DNA from: Lysobacterales bacterium
GTDB taxonomy: Bacteria; Pseudomonadota; Gammaproteobacteria; Xanthomonadales; SZUA-36
Assembly: GCA_029287515.1 (NCBI GenBank)
Contig: JARFQZ010000242.1
Span: forward strand, 1 to 5,330
Direction: 5' to 3'
DNA length: 5,330 nucleotides
The notes beneath the pieces were generated by a model. It was not told the DNA's origin, did not search any database, and worked only from the letters and a program-made list of their open reading frames with translations. Positions 1 through 5,330 of the stretch are shown here, one piece after another. Position 1 is the stretch's first letter, and every line of letters starts with the position of its first letter. The translations under genes were made by a program, and so were the position numbers.

Positions 1-786
1 CTGCTGCACTCTGCCGAACTGCGCGAGAAAGTGAAGAAAATTCTCGGGAAGCTGGGGCGCCTGGTTGATGGCAAGCTGCTGATTCCAGAAGAAATTGTGC
101 ACTATTCCGAATGGGTGCACATGATGCGCGATGATATCGCGCAACGCCAGACCATCGACGTCAGCAACATCCGCTCGACCATTCACCCGGCATGCCACGT
201 GTACAAGATGGTGCCCCAGGACGCGATTTACGACGATAACATCCTCGGCGGCAACCGGGTGGCGGTTTCAACCGGCATCATGGAGGCGCTTGGATCGCAG
301 GTCATCGATTACTCCACCTGGTATGACTGCTGTGGATTCGGATTCCGGCATATTATTTCGGAACGGGAATTCACGCGTTCCTTCGCTCTTGACCGTAAGA
401 TCAAGGTCGCGGTCGAGGAGGCCCAGGCGGATGTGATGATAGGCCACGACACGGGTTGCATCACCACGCTGGATAAGAACCAGTGGATCGGCAAGGCGGC
501 GGGCAAGGATTACAGCCTGCCGGTGATCGCCGACGTCCAGTTTGCCGCGCTGGCATGCGGCGCACATCCTTACAAGATCGTTCAATCCCACTGGCATGCA
601 TCGGCTACCGAGTCGTTGATGGAAAAAATGGGCATTGACTGGCAGGCCAAGAAAGCGGAATTTGAGGCCTACCTGAAACAAGTCGAGGCCGGTAATTACG
701 ACAGCCTCTACGATCCGCGCCTGGCCATTACCTCCGGGCCCGGGTATGAACCGGTTAAACAAATCGCCAACACAGAACAGAGCTGA
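1..786 (+). CDS. shdrB1: sHdrB1, CCG-domain subunit of the sulfur-oxidizing Hdr-like complex (5' partial)
   Basis: This is the C-terminal 261 residues of an HdrB-type subunit. The frame is open from base 1, so the real start is upstream; the GTG at 31 and the reading before it (LLHSAELREK) are internal. HdrB proteins have two CCG domains that ligate non-cubane Fe-S clusters, the proposed catalytic sites for disulfide or persulfide chemistry in the cytoplasm. Only the second domain is seen here. It has HPAC (fragment residue 65), the CCG triplet (110-112, bases 328-336) and HDTGC (149-153). In the complete sHdrB2 downstream, the last motif is ECPTC. The position of its first Cys is Asp150 here (bases 448-450), so one expected ligand is missing. 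The tail after this motif is about 108 residues, against 60 in sHdrB2, and contains several His and Trp. The stop is 5 nt before shdrA, in a co-directional operon. Family assignment is firm; the B1 label comes from its position before shdrA and the degenerate second CCG motif. Confidence 0.93.
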   Translation: MLHSAELREKVKKILGKLGRLVDGKLLIPEEIVHYSEWVHMMRDDIAQRQTIDVSNIRSTIHPACHVYKMVPQDAIYDDNILGGNRVAVSTGIMEALGSQVIDYSTWYDCCGFGFRHIISEREFTRSFALDRKIKVAVEEAQADVMIGHDTGCITTLDKNQWIGKAAGKDYSLPVIADVQFAALACGAHPYKIVQSHWHASATESLMEKMGIDWQAKKAEFEAYLKQVEAGNYDSLYDPRLAITSGPGYEPVKQIANTEQS

Positions 787-791
787 ATATC

Positions 792-1841
792 ATGTCAAAA
801 CCAATCCTGATCGTAGGGGGCGGACCGGCTGGTCTGGCCGCTGCACACTCACTGGCCACCTTTGGGCAGGCCTGCGTCCTGGTTGAAAAAGAAGATCGAT
901 TGGGCGGTGCGCCAATCCTCGAGGGCTATGCCAAGCTGGTACCTTCCGGTGAATGGGCCAAAGACGCCATCGGCGGCATGGTTGACCGCGCCGCGGGGCA
1001 CGAGTTGGTCGAGGCCAAAACCGAAACCACGGTGACGTCGTTTACCGGCGAGGCGGGCAATTTCACCGCAGGCCTGTCCAACGGGGAATCCGTGGAGGTT
1101 TCCGCGGCGATCCTGTGCACGGGATTCACCCACTTCGATTCGGCAAACAAGCCGGAGTGGGGTTTCGGCACTTACCCGGATGTTGTCACCACCTCCCAGG
1201 TCGAGCAGATGATTTCCTCGGGTAACGGGGTTCGCTGTCCGTCCGACGGACGCAAGCCGAACCGCGTCGCCATTCTGCTTTGCGTGGGCTCTCGCGACCG
1301 GCAGATTGGCCGGGAATGGTGCTCCAAGATCTGCTGCACGGTTTCAGCCAACATGGCCATGGAAATCCGCGAGGAACTGCCGGACTGCCATGTCTATATT
1401 TATTATATGGACATCCGTACTTTTGGCCTCTATGAAACCAAGTATTACTGGAAGAGCCAGGAAGAATTCAAGGTCAAGTACATCAAGGCGCGTATTGCCG
1501 AGGTGACTTCGGACGGTGAAAAGCTGATCGTAAAGGGCGAGGATACCCTGGTGAAGCGCCCAATCACGATTCCGTTCGACATGGTCGTCCACGCGATCGG
1601 CATGGATCCCAATGTCGACAATCCGGGCCTGTCGGAAGTGTTCGGCGTCGATCTGGAGCCGCATGGCTACCTGGACAAGGCCAACACCTACAGCGCATCG
1701 GGCCTGACGAACAAGAGCGGTGTGTTCGTGGCCGGCAGCGCGACCGGGCCGGAAACGATCGATGATTCCATCGCCCAGGGTAAAGCCGCTGCCATGGCCG
1801 TACTCGAGCAGCGGCAGCTTGCCGCCCGCCTGGTCAGTTAA
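792..1841 (+). CDS. shdrA: sHdrA, FAD- and [4Fe-4S]-binding subunit of the sHdr complex
   Basis: A 349-residue flavoprotein, the central electron-transfer subunit. The N-terminus is a Rossmann dinucleotide-binding segment, ILIVGGGPAG (residues 6-14), followed by VEKEDRLGG (31-39), which is typical of FAD-binding HdrA and thioredoxin-reductase-like proteins. A second strand motif, AILCTGF, lies at 106-112. The HdrA signature is CVGSRD (Cys164) followed by WCSKICC (Cys177, 181, 182), consistent with one [4Fe-4S] cluster. The C-terminal FAD motif is VFVAGSATGPETIDDSIAQG (311-330). It has Ser316 where, as I recall, many methanogen HdrA proteins have Cys. The protein is about half the length of methanogenic HdrA (around 650 residues) and has no ferredoxin inserts, which fits the short sHdrA form. 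The ATG at 792 is chosen because it puts the Rossmann strand right at the N-terminus and sits 5 nt after shdrB1. The Shine-Dalgarno is weak, so coupled translation is likely. sHdrH follows after 3 nt. Confidence 0.95.
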   Translation: MSKPILIVGGGPAGLAAAHSLATFGQACVLVEKEDRLGGAPILEGYAKLVPSGEWAKDAIGGMVDRAAGHELVEAKTETTVTSFTGEAGNFTAGLSNGESVEVSAAILCTGFTHFDSANKPEWGFGTYPDVVTTSQVEQMISSGNGVRCPSDGRKPNRVAILLCVGSRDRQIGREWCSKICCTVSANMAMEIREELPDCHVYIYYMDIRTFGLYETKYYWKSQEEFKVKYIKARIAEVTSDGEKLIVKGEDTLVKRPITIPFDMVVHAIGMDPNVDNPGLSEVFGVDLEPHGYLDKANTYSASGLTNKSGVFVAGSATGPETIDDSIAQGKAAAMAVLEQRQLAARLVS

Positions 1842-1844
1842 ACG

Positions 1845-2711
1845 ATGGCATCCCTGTTCCGCTCGCTTCAACCCAGCCAGCCGGCCGAGATCGAACGGCC
1901 CCGGCTGGATCTGAGCGGCCCCTTGCTGAAACACGCTTTAGAAACCGTGGTGCAGGGCACCGAGGAGCAGGGCGGAATCGAGTACTGGACAGATGCACTG
2001 AAGCTGAAGAGCCGGATGTTCCAGCAGGCGCTTGGCCAGGGGCATCCGGGGGATTTGCCGCTGGAGACGTTCAAGGGCCTGTGCGCTTTCATGGCCAGTG
2101 TCCGGCGCCGGATCGGTCCATACCTTGAGCAACCGTCCTGGGATGAGCTCGTGGCGGCGATTGTGGAACTGCTCGACGGTGTGAAAGACACTTCCACAAC
2201 GGACCAGCGGATTGCCGCGTTTTGTGCCCGCTTTCCCCAGGATTCGAAGCACCGCTGGGTGCGCGACCTGGCCGCGGAAATCCTGCACAACGTGGATCCC
2301 GAGCGTTATCCGCTGATGCTTCGCTGGGTCTGGGACCGCAAGGCCAATACCGGGGTCATCCGGGAAATCTGGTTCGACGAGGAAGTGGACAACATCACGA
2401 TCGGAGTGGGCGACGGTTACGCGACCTACCTGATGCTGCGCGAAGAGCTGAGCCAGTTCCTGAGCGATAATGGCGTATTCCGCGACGTCATCTGGTACGT
2501 GGACCTGCTCTGCGCCAAGATTTACGCGGACTATATTGCTGCCCAGGGCGGCGTCTATCTCCGGGCCGACTTTTCAGCGCCCGGCGATCCCATGGAACAT
2601 ACCCGCAGGCTGCTGGGACTGGACGGCGTCAATGCCGGCAGCGGCCGCACACGTTTGAAAGCCATCACTGGAGAGGCTTTCGTGATTGACGACAAGAACT
2701 TGCTGGATTGA
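1845..2711 (+). CDS. shdrH: Conserved sHdr-cluster protein of unknown function (Hyp / sHdrH)
   Basis: A 288-residue soluble protein, identified mainly by its place between shdrA and shdrC2, where type I sHdr clusters carry a 'hyp' gene. I see no cofactor-binding motif. There are only three scattered cysteines (80, 127, 223), no Rossmann glycine pattern, no signal peptide and no membrane segment. Predicted character is helical in the N-terminal two thirds. A Trp-rich middle follows (residues 137-176, including LRWVWDRKANTG and REIWFDEE), then a glycine-containing turn, ITIGVGDGYATYL (184-196). The last 40 residues are polar. The absence of metal ligands suggests a structural, assembly or sulfur-carrier docking role rather than electron transfer, but that is inference. 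The ATG at 1845 gives a 3-nt gap after the shdrA stop. No good Shine-Dalgarno is present, consistent with translational coupling. It is strongly embedded in the operon, so a role tied to the complex is likely. Confidence 0.85.
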   Translation: MASLFRSLQPSQPAEIERPRLDLSGPLLKHALETVVQGTEEQGGIEYWTDALKLKSRMFQQALGQGHPGDLPLETFKGLCAFMASVRRRIGPYLEQPSWDELVAAIVELLDGVKDTSTTDQRIAAFCARFPQDSKHRWVRDLAAEILHNVDPERYPLMLRWVWDRKANTGVIREIWFDEEVDNITIGVGDGYATYLMLREELSQFLSDNGVFRDVIWYVDLLCAKIYADYIAAQGGVYLRADFSAPGDPMEHTRRLLGLDGVNAGSGRTRLKAITGEAFVIDDKNLLD

Positions 2712-2714
2712 ACA

Positions 2715-3476
2715 ATGCCCATTCATGAAAAATCCCTGATCCGCCCCGAGAACCTCAAGGTGCAGGAAAATATCGAAGTCGAAGGCATCGATGTTTCCGG
2801 TCACTGGAGTACTTTTATCGAGAGCAGGGTAGTCACCGACTACAACGAAGCGCTGGAAGAGGAAATCGCTGCACTTCCTGGAGGTGAGTTCATTCACCGC
2901 TGCTGGCAGTGCGGTTCCTGCACCAACTCGTGCACAGTGAACGCGCTCGATGCCGATTTTAATCCCCGTTACTGGATCTACCTGATCCGCATGGGTATGG
3001 AATCCGAGTTGCTGCGTGACAAGGACATCATCTGGCAATGCGTGTCGTGCAACAAGTGCACTTACGCCTGCCCGCGCGACGTGGTGCCCGAAGGCGTCAT
3101 GAAGGCCACTGCGCACTGGCTGGAACTGAAAGGGCACACGCCCAAGTCCCATTCAACCATCTTCGACGAGATTTTCAGCGAGCAGGTCATCGAAACCGGC
3201 AAGATCGAAGACGGCAGAACCATCAGGCGTTTCTTCAAGCAGACCGGCCAGGCGCTACGCCAGCCATGGCTGGAAGAAATGGTCAAGCGCCTGCTGCGCA
3301 ACCTGCCCATCGGAATGCTGACCCGGATGGGGTTGGCGAATTTCATCACGCCCAGGACCAGTGGCTGGTCCGGCGCTCGCGATGCCATCAAGGAATATGT
3401 GGCTGAGCAGGAACAACATCATCGCAAAGTGCTGGGTCTCGATGACCTGGTCAAGGCTGCCGAGAACGAATTATGA
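2715..3476 (+). CDS. shdrC2: sHdrC2, iron-sulfur electron-transfer subunit of the sHdr complex
   Basis: A 253-residue HdrC-type protein with two classical [4Fe-4S] ferredoxin motifs: CWQCGSCTNSC (Cys63, 66, 69, 73) and CVSCNKCTYACP (Cys109, 112, 115, 119). The first motif lacks the proline that normally follows the fourth Cys (it reads CTV), though all four ligands are present. The N-terminal 60 residues are an acidic extension before the first cluster. The C-terminal 130 residues are helical, basic in the middle (residues about 160-195) and without further cysteines. No membrane segment is seen, so it is a cytoplasmic relay between the flavin subunit and an HdrB subunit. The ATG at 2715 lies 3 nt after the sHdrH stop. 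The gene's stop overlaps the shdrB2 start in an ATGA arrangement, as expected for subunits made in equal amounts. It is called C2 because it is the HdrC paired with shdrB2 after sHdrH; C1 should lie upstream of the window. Confidence 0.95.
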   Translation: MPIHEKSLIRPENLKVQENIEVEGIDVSGHWSTFIESRVVTDYNEALEEEIAALPGGEFIHRCWQCGSCTNSCTVNALDADFNPRYWIYLIRMGMESELLRDKDIIWQCVSCNKCTYACPRDVVPEGVMKATAHWLELKGHTPKSHSTIFDEIFSEQVIETGKIEDGRTIRRFFKQTGQALRQPWLEEMVKRLLRNLPIGMLTRMGLANFITPRTSGWSGARDAIKEYVAEQEQHHRKVLGLDDLVKAAENEL

Positions 3477-4414
3477 AAAAGTCCGACAAGCAACAGAAGT
3501 ACAAGGAGGTCGCCTACTATCCTGGCTGTGCGCTGGAAGGTAGCGGCCACGCTTACAACCGTTCAACCAAGGCGCTAGGCGAAAAGCTGGGCCTGAAGCT
3601 GAAGGAAGTAGACAATTGGAACTGCTGCGGGGCAATGGAGGTCAAGAACATTGACCCTAAAATCCAGACTTACCTCTCATCAAGAGTCATGTCTACCGCC
3701 GCCAACAAGATGAACATGGATGTGGTCATGGCGCCGTGCAACGGCTGCTATCACAACCTGAAAAAGGCCGAGTACGACCTCGAAAACGACGAAAAGTCAC
3801 GGGAAGTTGTCGACCGCCTGTCAAAGAAGGCGGGTCACGATACTTACCAGGCGGGCCAGGTGGAAACCATCCACGCGCTGGACTGGGTCAAAGACAGCAT
3901 CGGTGAGGAAGGCCTCAAAGAGCGCGTTAAAAATTCGCTCGAGGGTATCAAGATTGCCAATTACTACGGTTGCATGTACACGCGGCCGCGCCATATCTTC
4001 CCCGAGAAGGACGCAGGGCCCGGCAGCGAATCCACCTCAAAGCCGCACTTCATGGATGACCTGCTGGAAGCGGCCGGTGCGGACAATGTCGAATTTCCGC
4101 TGAAAACCGCCTGCTGTGGCGGCGCACATACCCTGTCCGATAGCGACACTTCGACCAAACTGGTCACCAACATCCTGCGGGCGGCCGAGGCTGCAGGCGC
4201 CGAGGTGATTGCCACGGAGTGTCCGACCTGTCACAGCGGCCTGGAAATGCATCAGATCCGGGCCGAGAAAACACTGGGCATCAAGACCAATGTGAAAATT
4301 ATCTATTTCACACAGTTGCTGGGCATGGCGCTCGGCCTGAAACCGAAGAAAGTAGGCCTGCACGAGAACGTCTCGGATTCATTCGACTTCGTGAAAAAGA
4401 AAGGCCTGGCCTGA
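3473..4414 (+). CDS. shdrB2: sHdrB2, two-CCG-domain subunit of the sHdr complex
   Basis: A complete 313-residue HdrB-type protein with two full CCG domains, each able to bind a non-cubane Fe-S cluster. Domain 1 has YPGC (Cys19), NCCG (Cys51-52) and APCNGC (Cys89, 92). Domain 2 has YYGC (Cys167), ACCGG (Cys214-215) and ECPTC (Cys250, 253). In methanogenic HdrB these clusters cleave the heterodisulfide. In sHdr the reaction is thought to run in the oxidative direction on protein- or thiol-bound sulfane sulfur. The C-terminal 60 residues include IIYFTQLLGMALGL (276-289), a conserved HdrB-like end helix. Soluble and cytoplasmic. The ATG at 3473 overlaps the shdrC2 stop by 4 nt. This start gives a short Lys-rich lead before YYPGC. 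Its stop TGA shares one base with the ATG of the next gene (TGATG at 4412-4416). Unlike B1, no ligand cysteine is missing, so B2 is the better candidate for a complete catalytic pair of clusters. Confidence 0.96.
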   Translation: MKKSDKQQKYKEVAYYPGCALEGSGHAYNRSTKALGEKLGLKLKEVDNWNCCGAMEVKNIDPKIQTYLSSRVMSTAANKMNMDVVMAPCNGCYHNLKKAEYDLENDEKSREVVDRLSKKAGHDTYQAGQVETIHALDWVKDSIGEEGLKERVKNSLEGIKIANYYGCMYTRPRHIFPEKDAGPGSESTSKPHFMDDLLEAAGADNVEFPLKTACCGGAHTLSDSDTSTKLVTNILRAAEAAGAEVIATECPTCHSGLEMHQIRAEKTLGIKTNVKIIYFTQLLGMALGLKPKKVGLHENVSDSFDFVKKKGLA

Positions 4415-4845
4415 TGGAGCTCAGCGACATCGGCCATCGGCTCGACGAGCTGATCGCCAAGCCGGCTGTTCCCGATGATGCCCCGGAACTGCTCGCCCTG
4501 GGGGAGCACACGCTGGAGCAATGGGTCATCGCGAAAGGAAAAGAGCCTACCGAAGACCTCAGGGAAGGGTTTCGCCTGCTCGCCCTGCACCGCCAGGGGG
4601 CCGACAAGGATCCGAGTTTCAATGCCTGCCGCGAAACCTGCAGGGAACTGGTCTATCATTTCAATTTACTGACCTTGCCAACGCCTGACGAGCAGGCGGA
4701 ACAATATGCCCGCATGATGGCCCTGGTGGCCAACCACCTGTTCCTGTTCGTCAGCGGCAAGATGGAAACCGAACAACTGGGTGTTTTCTGCTGTGCGTCA
4801 AAACCTCTGCGGGAAACGGTTGACGTGAAGGACAATGCCCATTAG
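4414..4845 (+). CDS. Small uncharacterised sHdr-operon protein with CxxxC and CC cysteines
   Basis: A 143-residue protein that I do not recognise. The frame is open upstream to 4219, but that stretch overlaps shdrB2. The ATG at 4414 is preferred because it forms a TGATG junction with the shdrB2 stop, has an AAAGG-like element just upstream (about 4399-4405), and starts a plausible soluble helix (MELSDIGHRLDELI). The protein looks mostly helical and acidic. It has four cysteines in two groups: Cys72 and Cys76 (CRETC), and Cys126-Cys127 (FCC). A hydrophobic stretch at about 101-114 is too short for a confident membrane span and is more likely a buried helix. There is no known domain, signal peptide or CxxC thioredoxin motif. 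Its place between shdrB2 and lbpA suggests a role in the complex or in LbpA interaction. The spaced cysteines could be redox-active or bind a metal, but that is inference. I have a faint, unverified memory of a small hypothetical gene at this position in other sHdr clusters. Existence as a gene is likely; function is unknown. Confidence 0.84.
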   Translation: MELSDIGHRLDELIAKPAVPDDAPELLALGEHTLEQWVIAKGKEPTEDLREGFRLLALHRQGADKDPSFNACRETCRELVYHFNLLTLPTPDEQAEQYARMMALVANHLFLFVSGKMETEQLGVFCCASKPLRETVDVKDNAH

Positions 4846-4864
4846 AAAGTAAGACTGACCAATC

Positions 4865-4870
4865 AAGGAG
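4865..4870 (+). promoter_or_regulatory. Strong ribosome binding site of lbpA
   Basis: AAGGAG lies 9 nt before the ATG at 4880, an ideal Shine-Dalgarno match and spacing. It fixes the lbpA start. It is the only strong Shine-Dalgarno in front of a gene in the window; the other genes rely on overlaps or gaps of 5 nt or less. It sits in the longest intergenic gap (4846-4879), in which I see no promoter or terminator. Confidence 0.85.
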
Positions 4871-4879
4871 ACCCTGACT

Positions 4880-5317
4880 ATGCCAACAGTACGAGGATGC
4901 AATCTTCCGGACGATTTGTTGTACGACGTTGAAAACCACACGTGGTTTACGGAGGTGGGCGACGGCACAGTCAGGATCGGCATGACCACCATTGCGACGG
5001 CCATGGCCGGCCAACTGGTGGCGTTCACACCGAAGAAAATCGGTCGCAAGGTCCGTGCCGGCCGCTCCTGCGCAACGGTTGAATCCGGCAAGTGGGTAGG
5101 CCCTGCCAAGTCGGCAGCCGGCGGCGAGGTGATCGGAGTCAATGAAGCCATGCTCAGCAATCCCAGCATGGCCAACGAAGATCCCTATTCCGCCTGGATG
5201 GTCCAGATACAGCCGGATGACTGGGACAGCGTCAAAGCCGGACTGACCCCGGGCAGCGATGTTGCGGGACCTTACGAAGCAAAAATGGATTCCGAAGGCT
5301 TCGAAGGCTGCGGCTGA
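4880..5317 (+). CDS. lbpA: LbpA, GcvH-like lipoate-binding protein of the sHdr system
   Basis: A 145-residue protein of the GcvH fold (E. coli GcvH has 129). The lipoyl site is Lys71 in CATVESGKWVGP (residues 64-75), where GcvH has a CAVAESVKAA-type sequence. The Gly before and Trp-Val-Gly-Pro after the lysine are typical of LbpA rather than glycine-cleavage H protein. Other GcvH-like parts are ENHTWF (18-23), DGTVRIGMT (28-36), GGEVIGVNEAM (81-91) and NEDPYSAWMVQI (99-110). Cysteines are at 7, 64 and 144, the last in the terminal FEGCG. In the published sHdr model, lipoyl-LbpA accepts electrons from sHdr-catalysed sulfur oxidation and passes them on, probably through a dihydrolipoamide dehydrogenase to NAD+. 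The cluster context, with no glycine cleavage genes in view, supports LbpA over GcvH. Its own strong ribosome binding site suggests a higher yield than the complex subunits, as suits a mobile carrier. The 13 bases after the stop begin with six T but show no convincing stem. Confidence 0.95.
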   Translation: MPTVRGCNLPDDLLYDVENHTWFTEVGDGTVRIGMTTIATAMAGQLVAFTPKKIGRKVRAGRSCATVESGKWVGPAKSAAGGEVIGVNEAMLSNPSMANEDPYSAWMVQIQPDDWDSVKAGLTPGSDVAGPYEAKMDSEGFEGCG

Positions 5318-5330
5318 TTTTTTGACGGCA

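Noticed and set aside
31..33. GTG as start of shdrB1
   Set aside because: The frame stays open to base 1 with family-like helical sequence, and the first CCG domain expected in HdrB is missing, so the gene begins outside the window.
268..762. 164-residue open frame on the - strand inside shdrB1
   Set aside because: It is antisense to the CCG domain, which clearly is the coding strand. No recognisable motif.
1344..1934. 196-residue open frame on the - strand over shdrA and sHdrH
   Set aside because: It lies antisense to two well-supported genes and crosses their junction. The translation matches no family I recognise, and long antisense frames are common in GC-rich genes.
2574..3152. 192-residue open frame on the - strand over the sHdrH/shdrC2 junction
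   Set aside because: It is antisense to the ferredoxin motifs of shdrC2. It is explained as a shadow of GC-rich codon use.
4219..4413. 65-residue upstream extension of the small gene at 4414
   Set aside because: It would overlap the conserved C-terminal part of shdrB2 by almost 200 bases. The TGATG junction at 4412 gives a natural start instead.
4880..5317. Glycine cleavage H protein (gcvH)
   Set aside because: The fold is shared, but the ESGKWVG lipoyl site, the Cys-ending tail and the sHdr operon context indicate LbpA. No gcvT or gcvP is present here.
5291..5323. Possible terminator after lbpA: repeated CGAAGGCT followed by six T
   Set aside because: The CGAAGGCT copies (5293-5300 and 5302-5309) are direct repeats inside the coding end, and I cannot build a stable stem next to the T-run. 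The window ends too soon to judge.

Overview
The window is one tightly packed, single-strand gene cluster, with every gene on the + strand. It encodes most of a bacterial sulfur-oxidizing heterodisulfide-reductase-like (sHdr) complex plus its lipoate-binding partner LbpA. The order is 3' part of shdrB1, shdrA, a conserved uncharacterised gene ('hyp' or sHdrH), shdrC2, shdrB2, a small unrecognised gene, and lbpA. This is the arrangement usually called type I (C1-B1-A-H-C2-B2). shdrC1 and the start of shdrB1 should lie just upstream of base 1. Accessory genes often found with this cluster, such as dsrE, tusA and lipoate assembly genes, are not in the window.

Organism: such clusters are known from chemolithotrophic or sulfur-compound-oxidizing bacteria (Acidithiobacillus, Thioalkalivibrio, Hyphomicrobium, Aquificales) and some archaea. 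The moderately GC-rich coding sequence and bacterial gene style suggest a proteobacterial sulfur oxidizer. I cannot fix the genus from the sequence alone.

Layout: shdrB1 runs in from the left edge to 786. shdrA (792-1841), sHdrH (1845-2711) and shdrC2 (2715-3476) follow with gaps of 3-5 nt. shdrB2 (3473-4414) overlaps shdrC2 by 4 nt. The small gene (4414-4845) shares one base with the shdrB2 stop codon. A 34-nt gap with the window's only strong Shine-Dalgarno sequence precedes lbpA (4880-5317). Only 13 bases follow. No RNA gene, mobile element, CRISPR array, promoter or convincing terminator is visible. No stretch over 40 bases lacks a gene.

How the genes work together: in the model from published work on this family, sulfane sulfur is delivered to the cytoplasmic sHdr complex by TusA/DsrE-type carriers and oxidized to sulfite. 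B subunits carry non-cubane Fe-S sites, C subunits relay electrons through [4Fe-4S] clusters, and the A subunit carries FAD plus one cluster. Electrons are thought to reach the lipoyl group of LbpA. The roles of sHdrH and the 143-residue protein are not known to me. The system as a whole is already described. The less understood points are those two proteins, the altered CCG site in B1, and the separate translation signal of lbpA.
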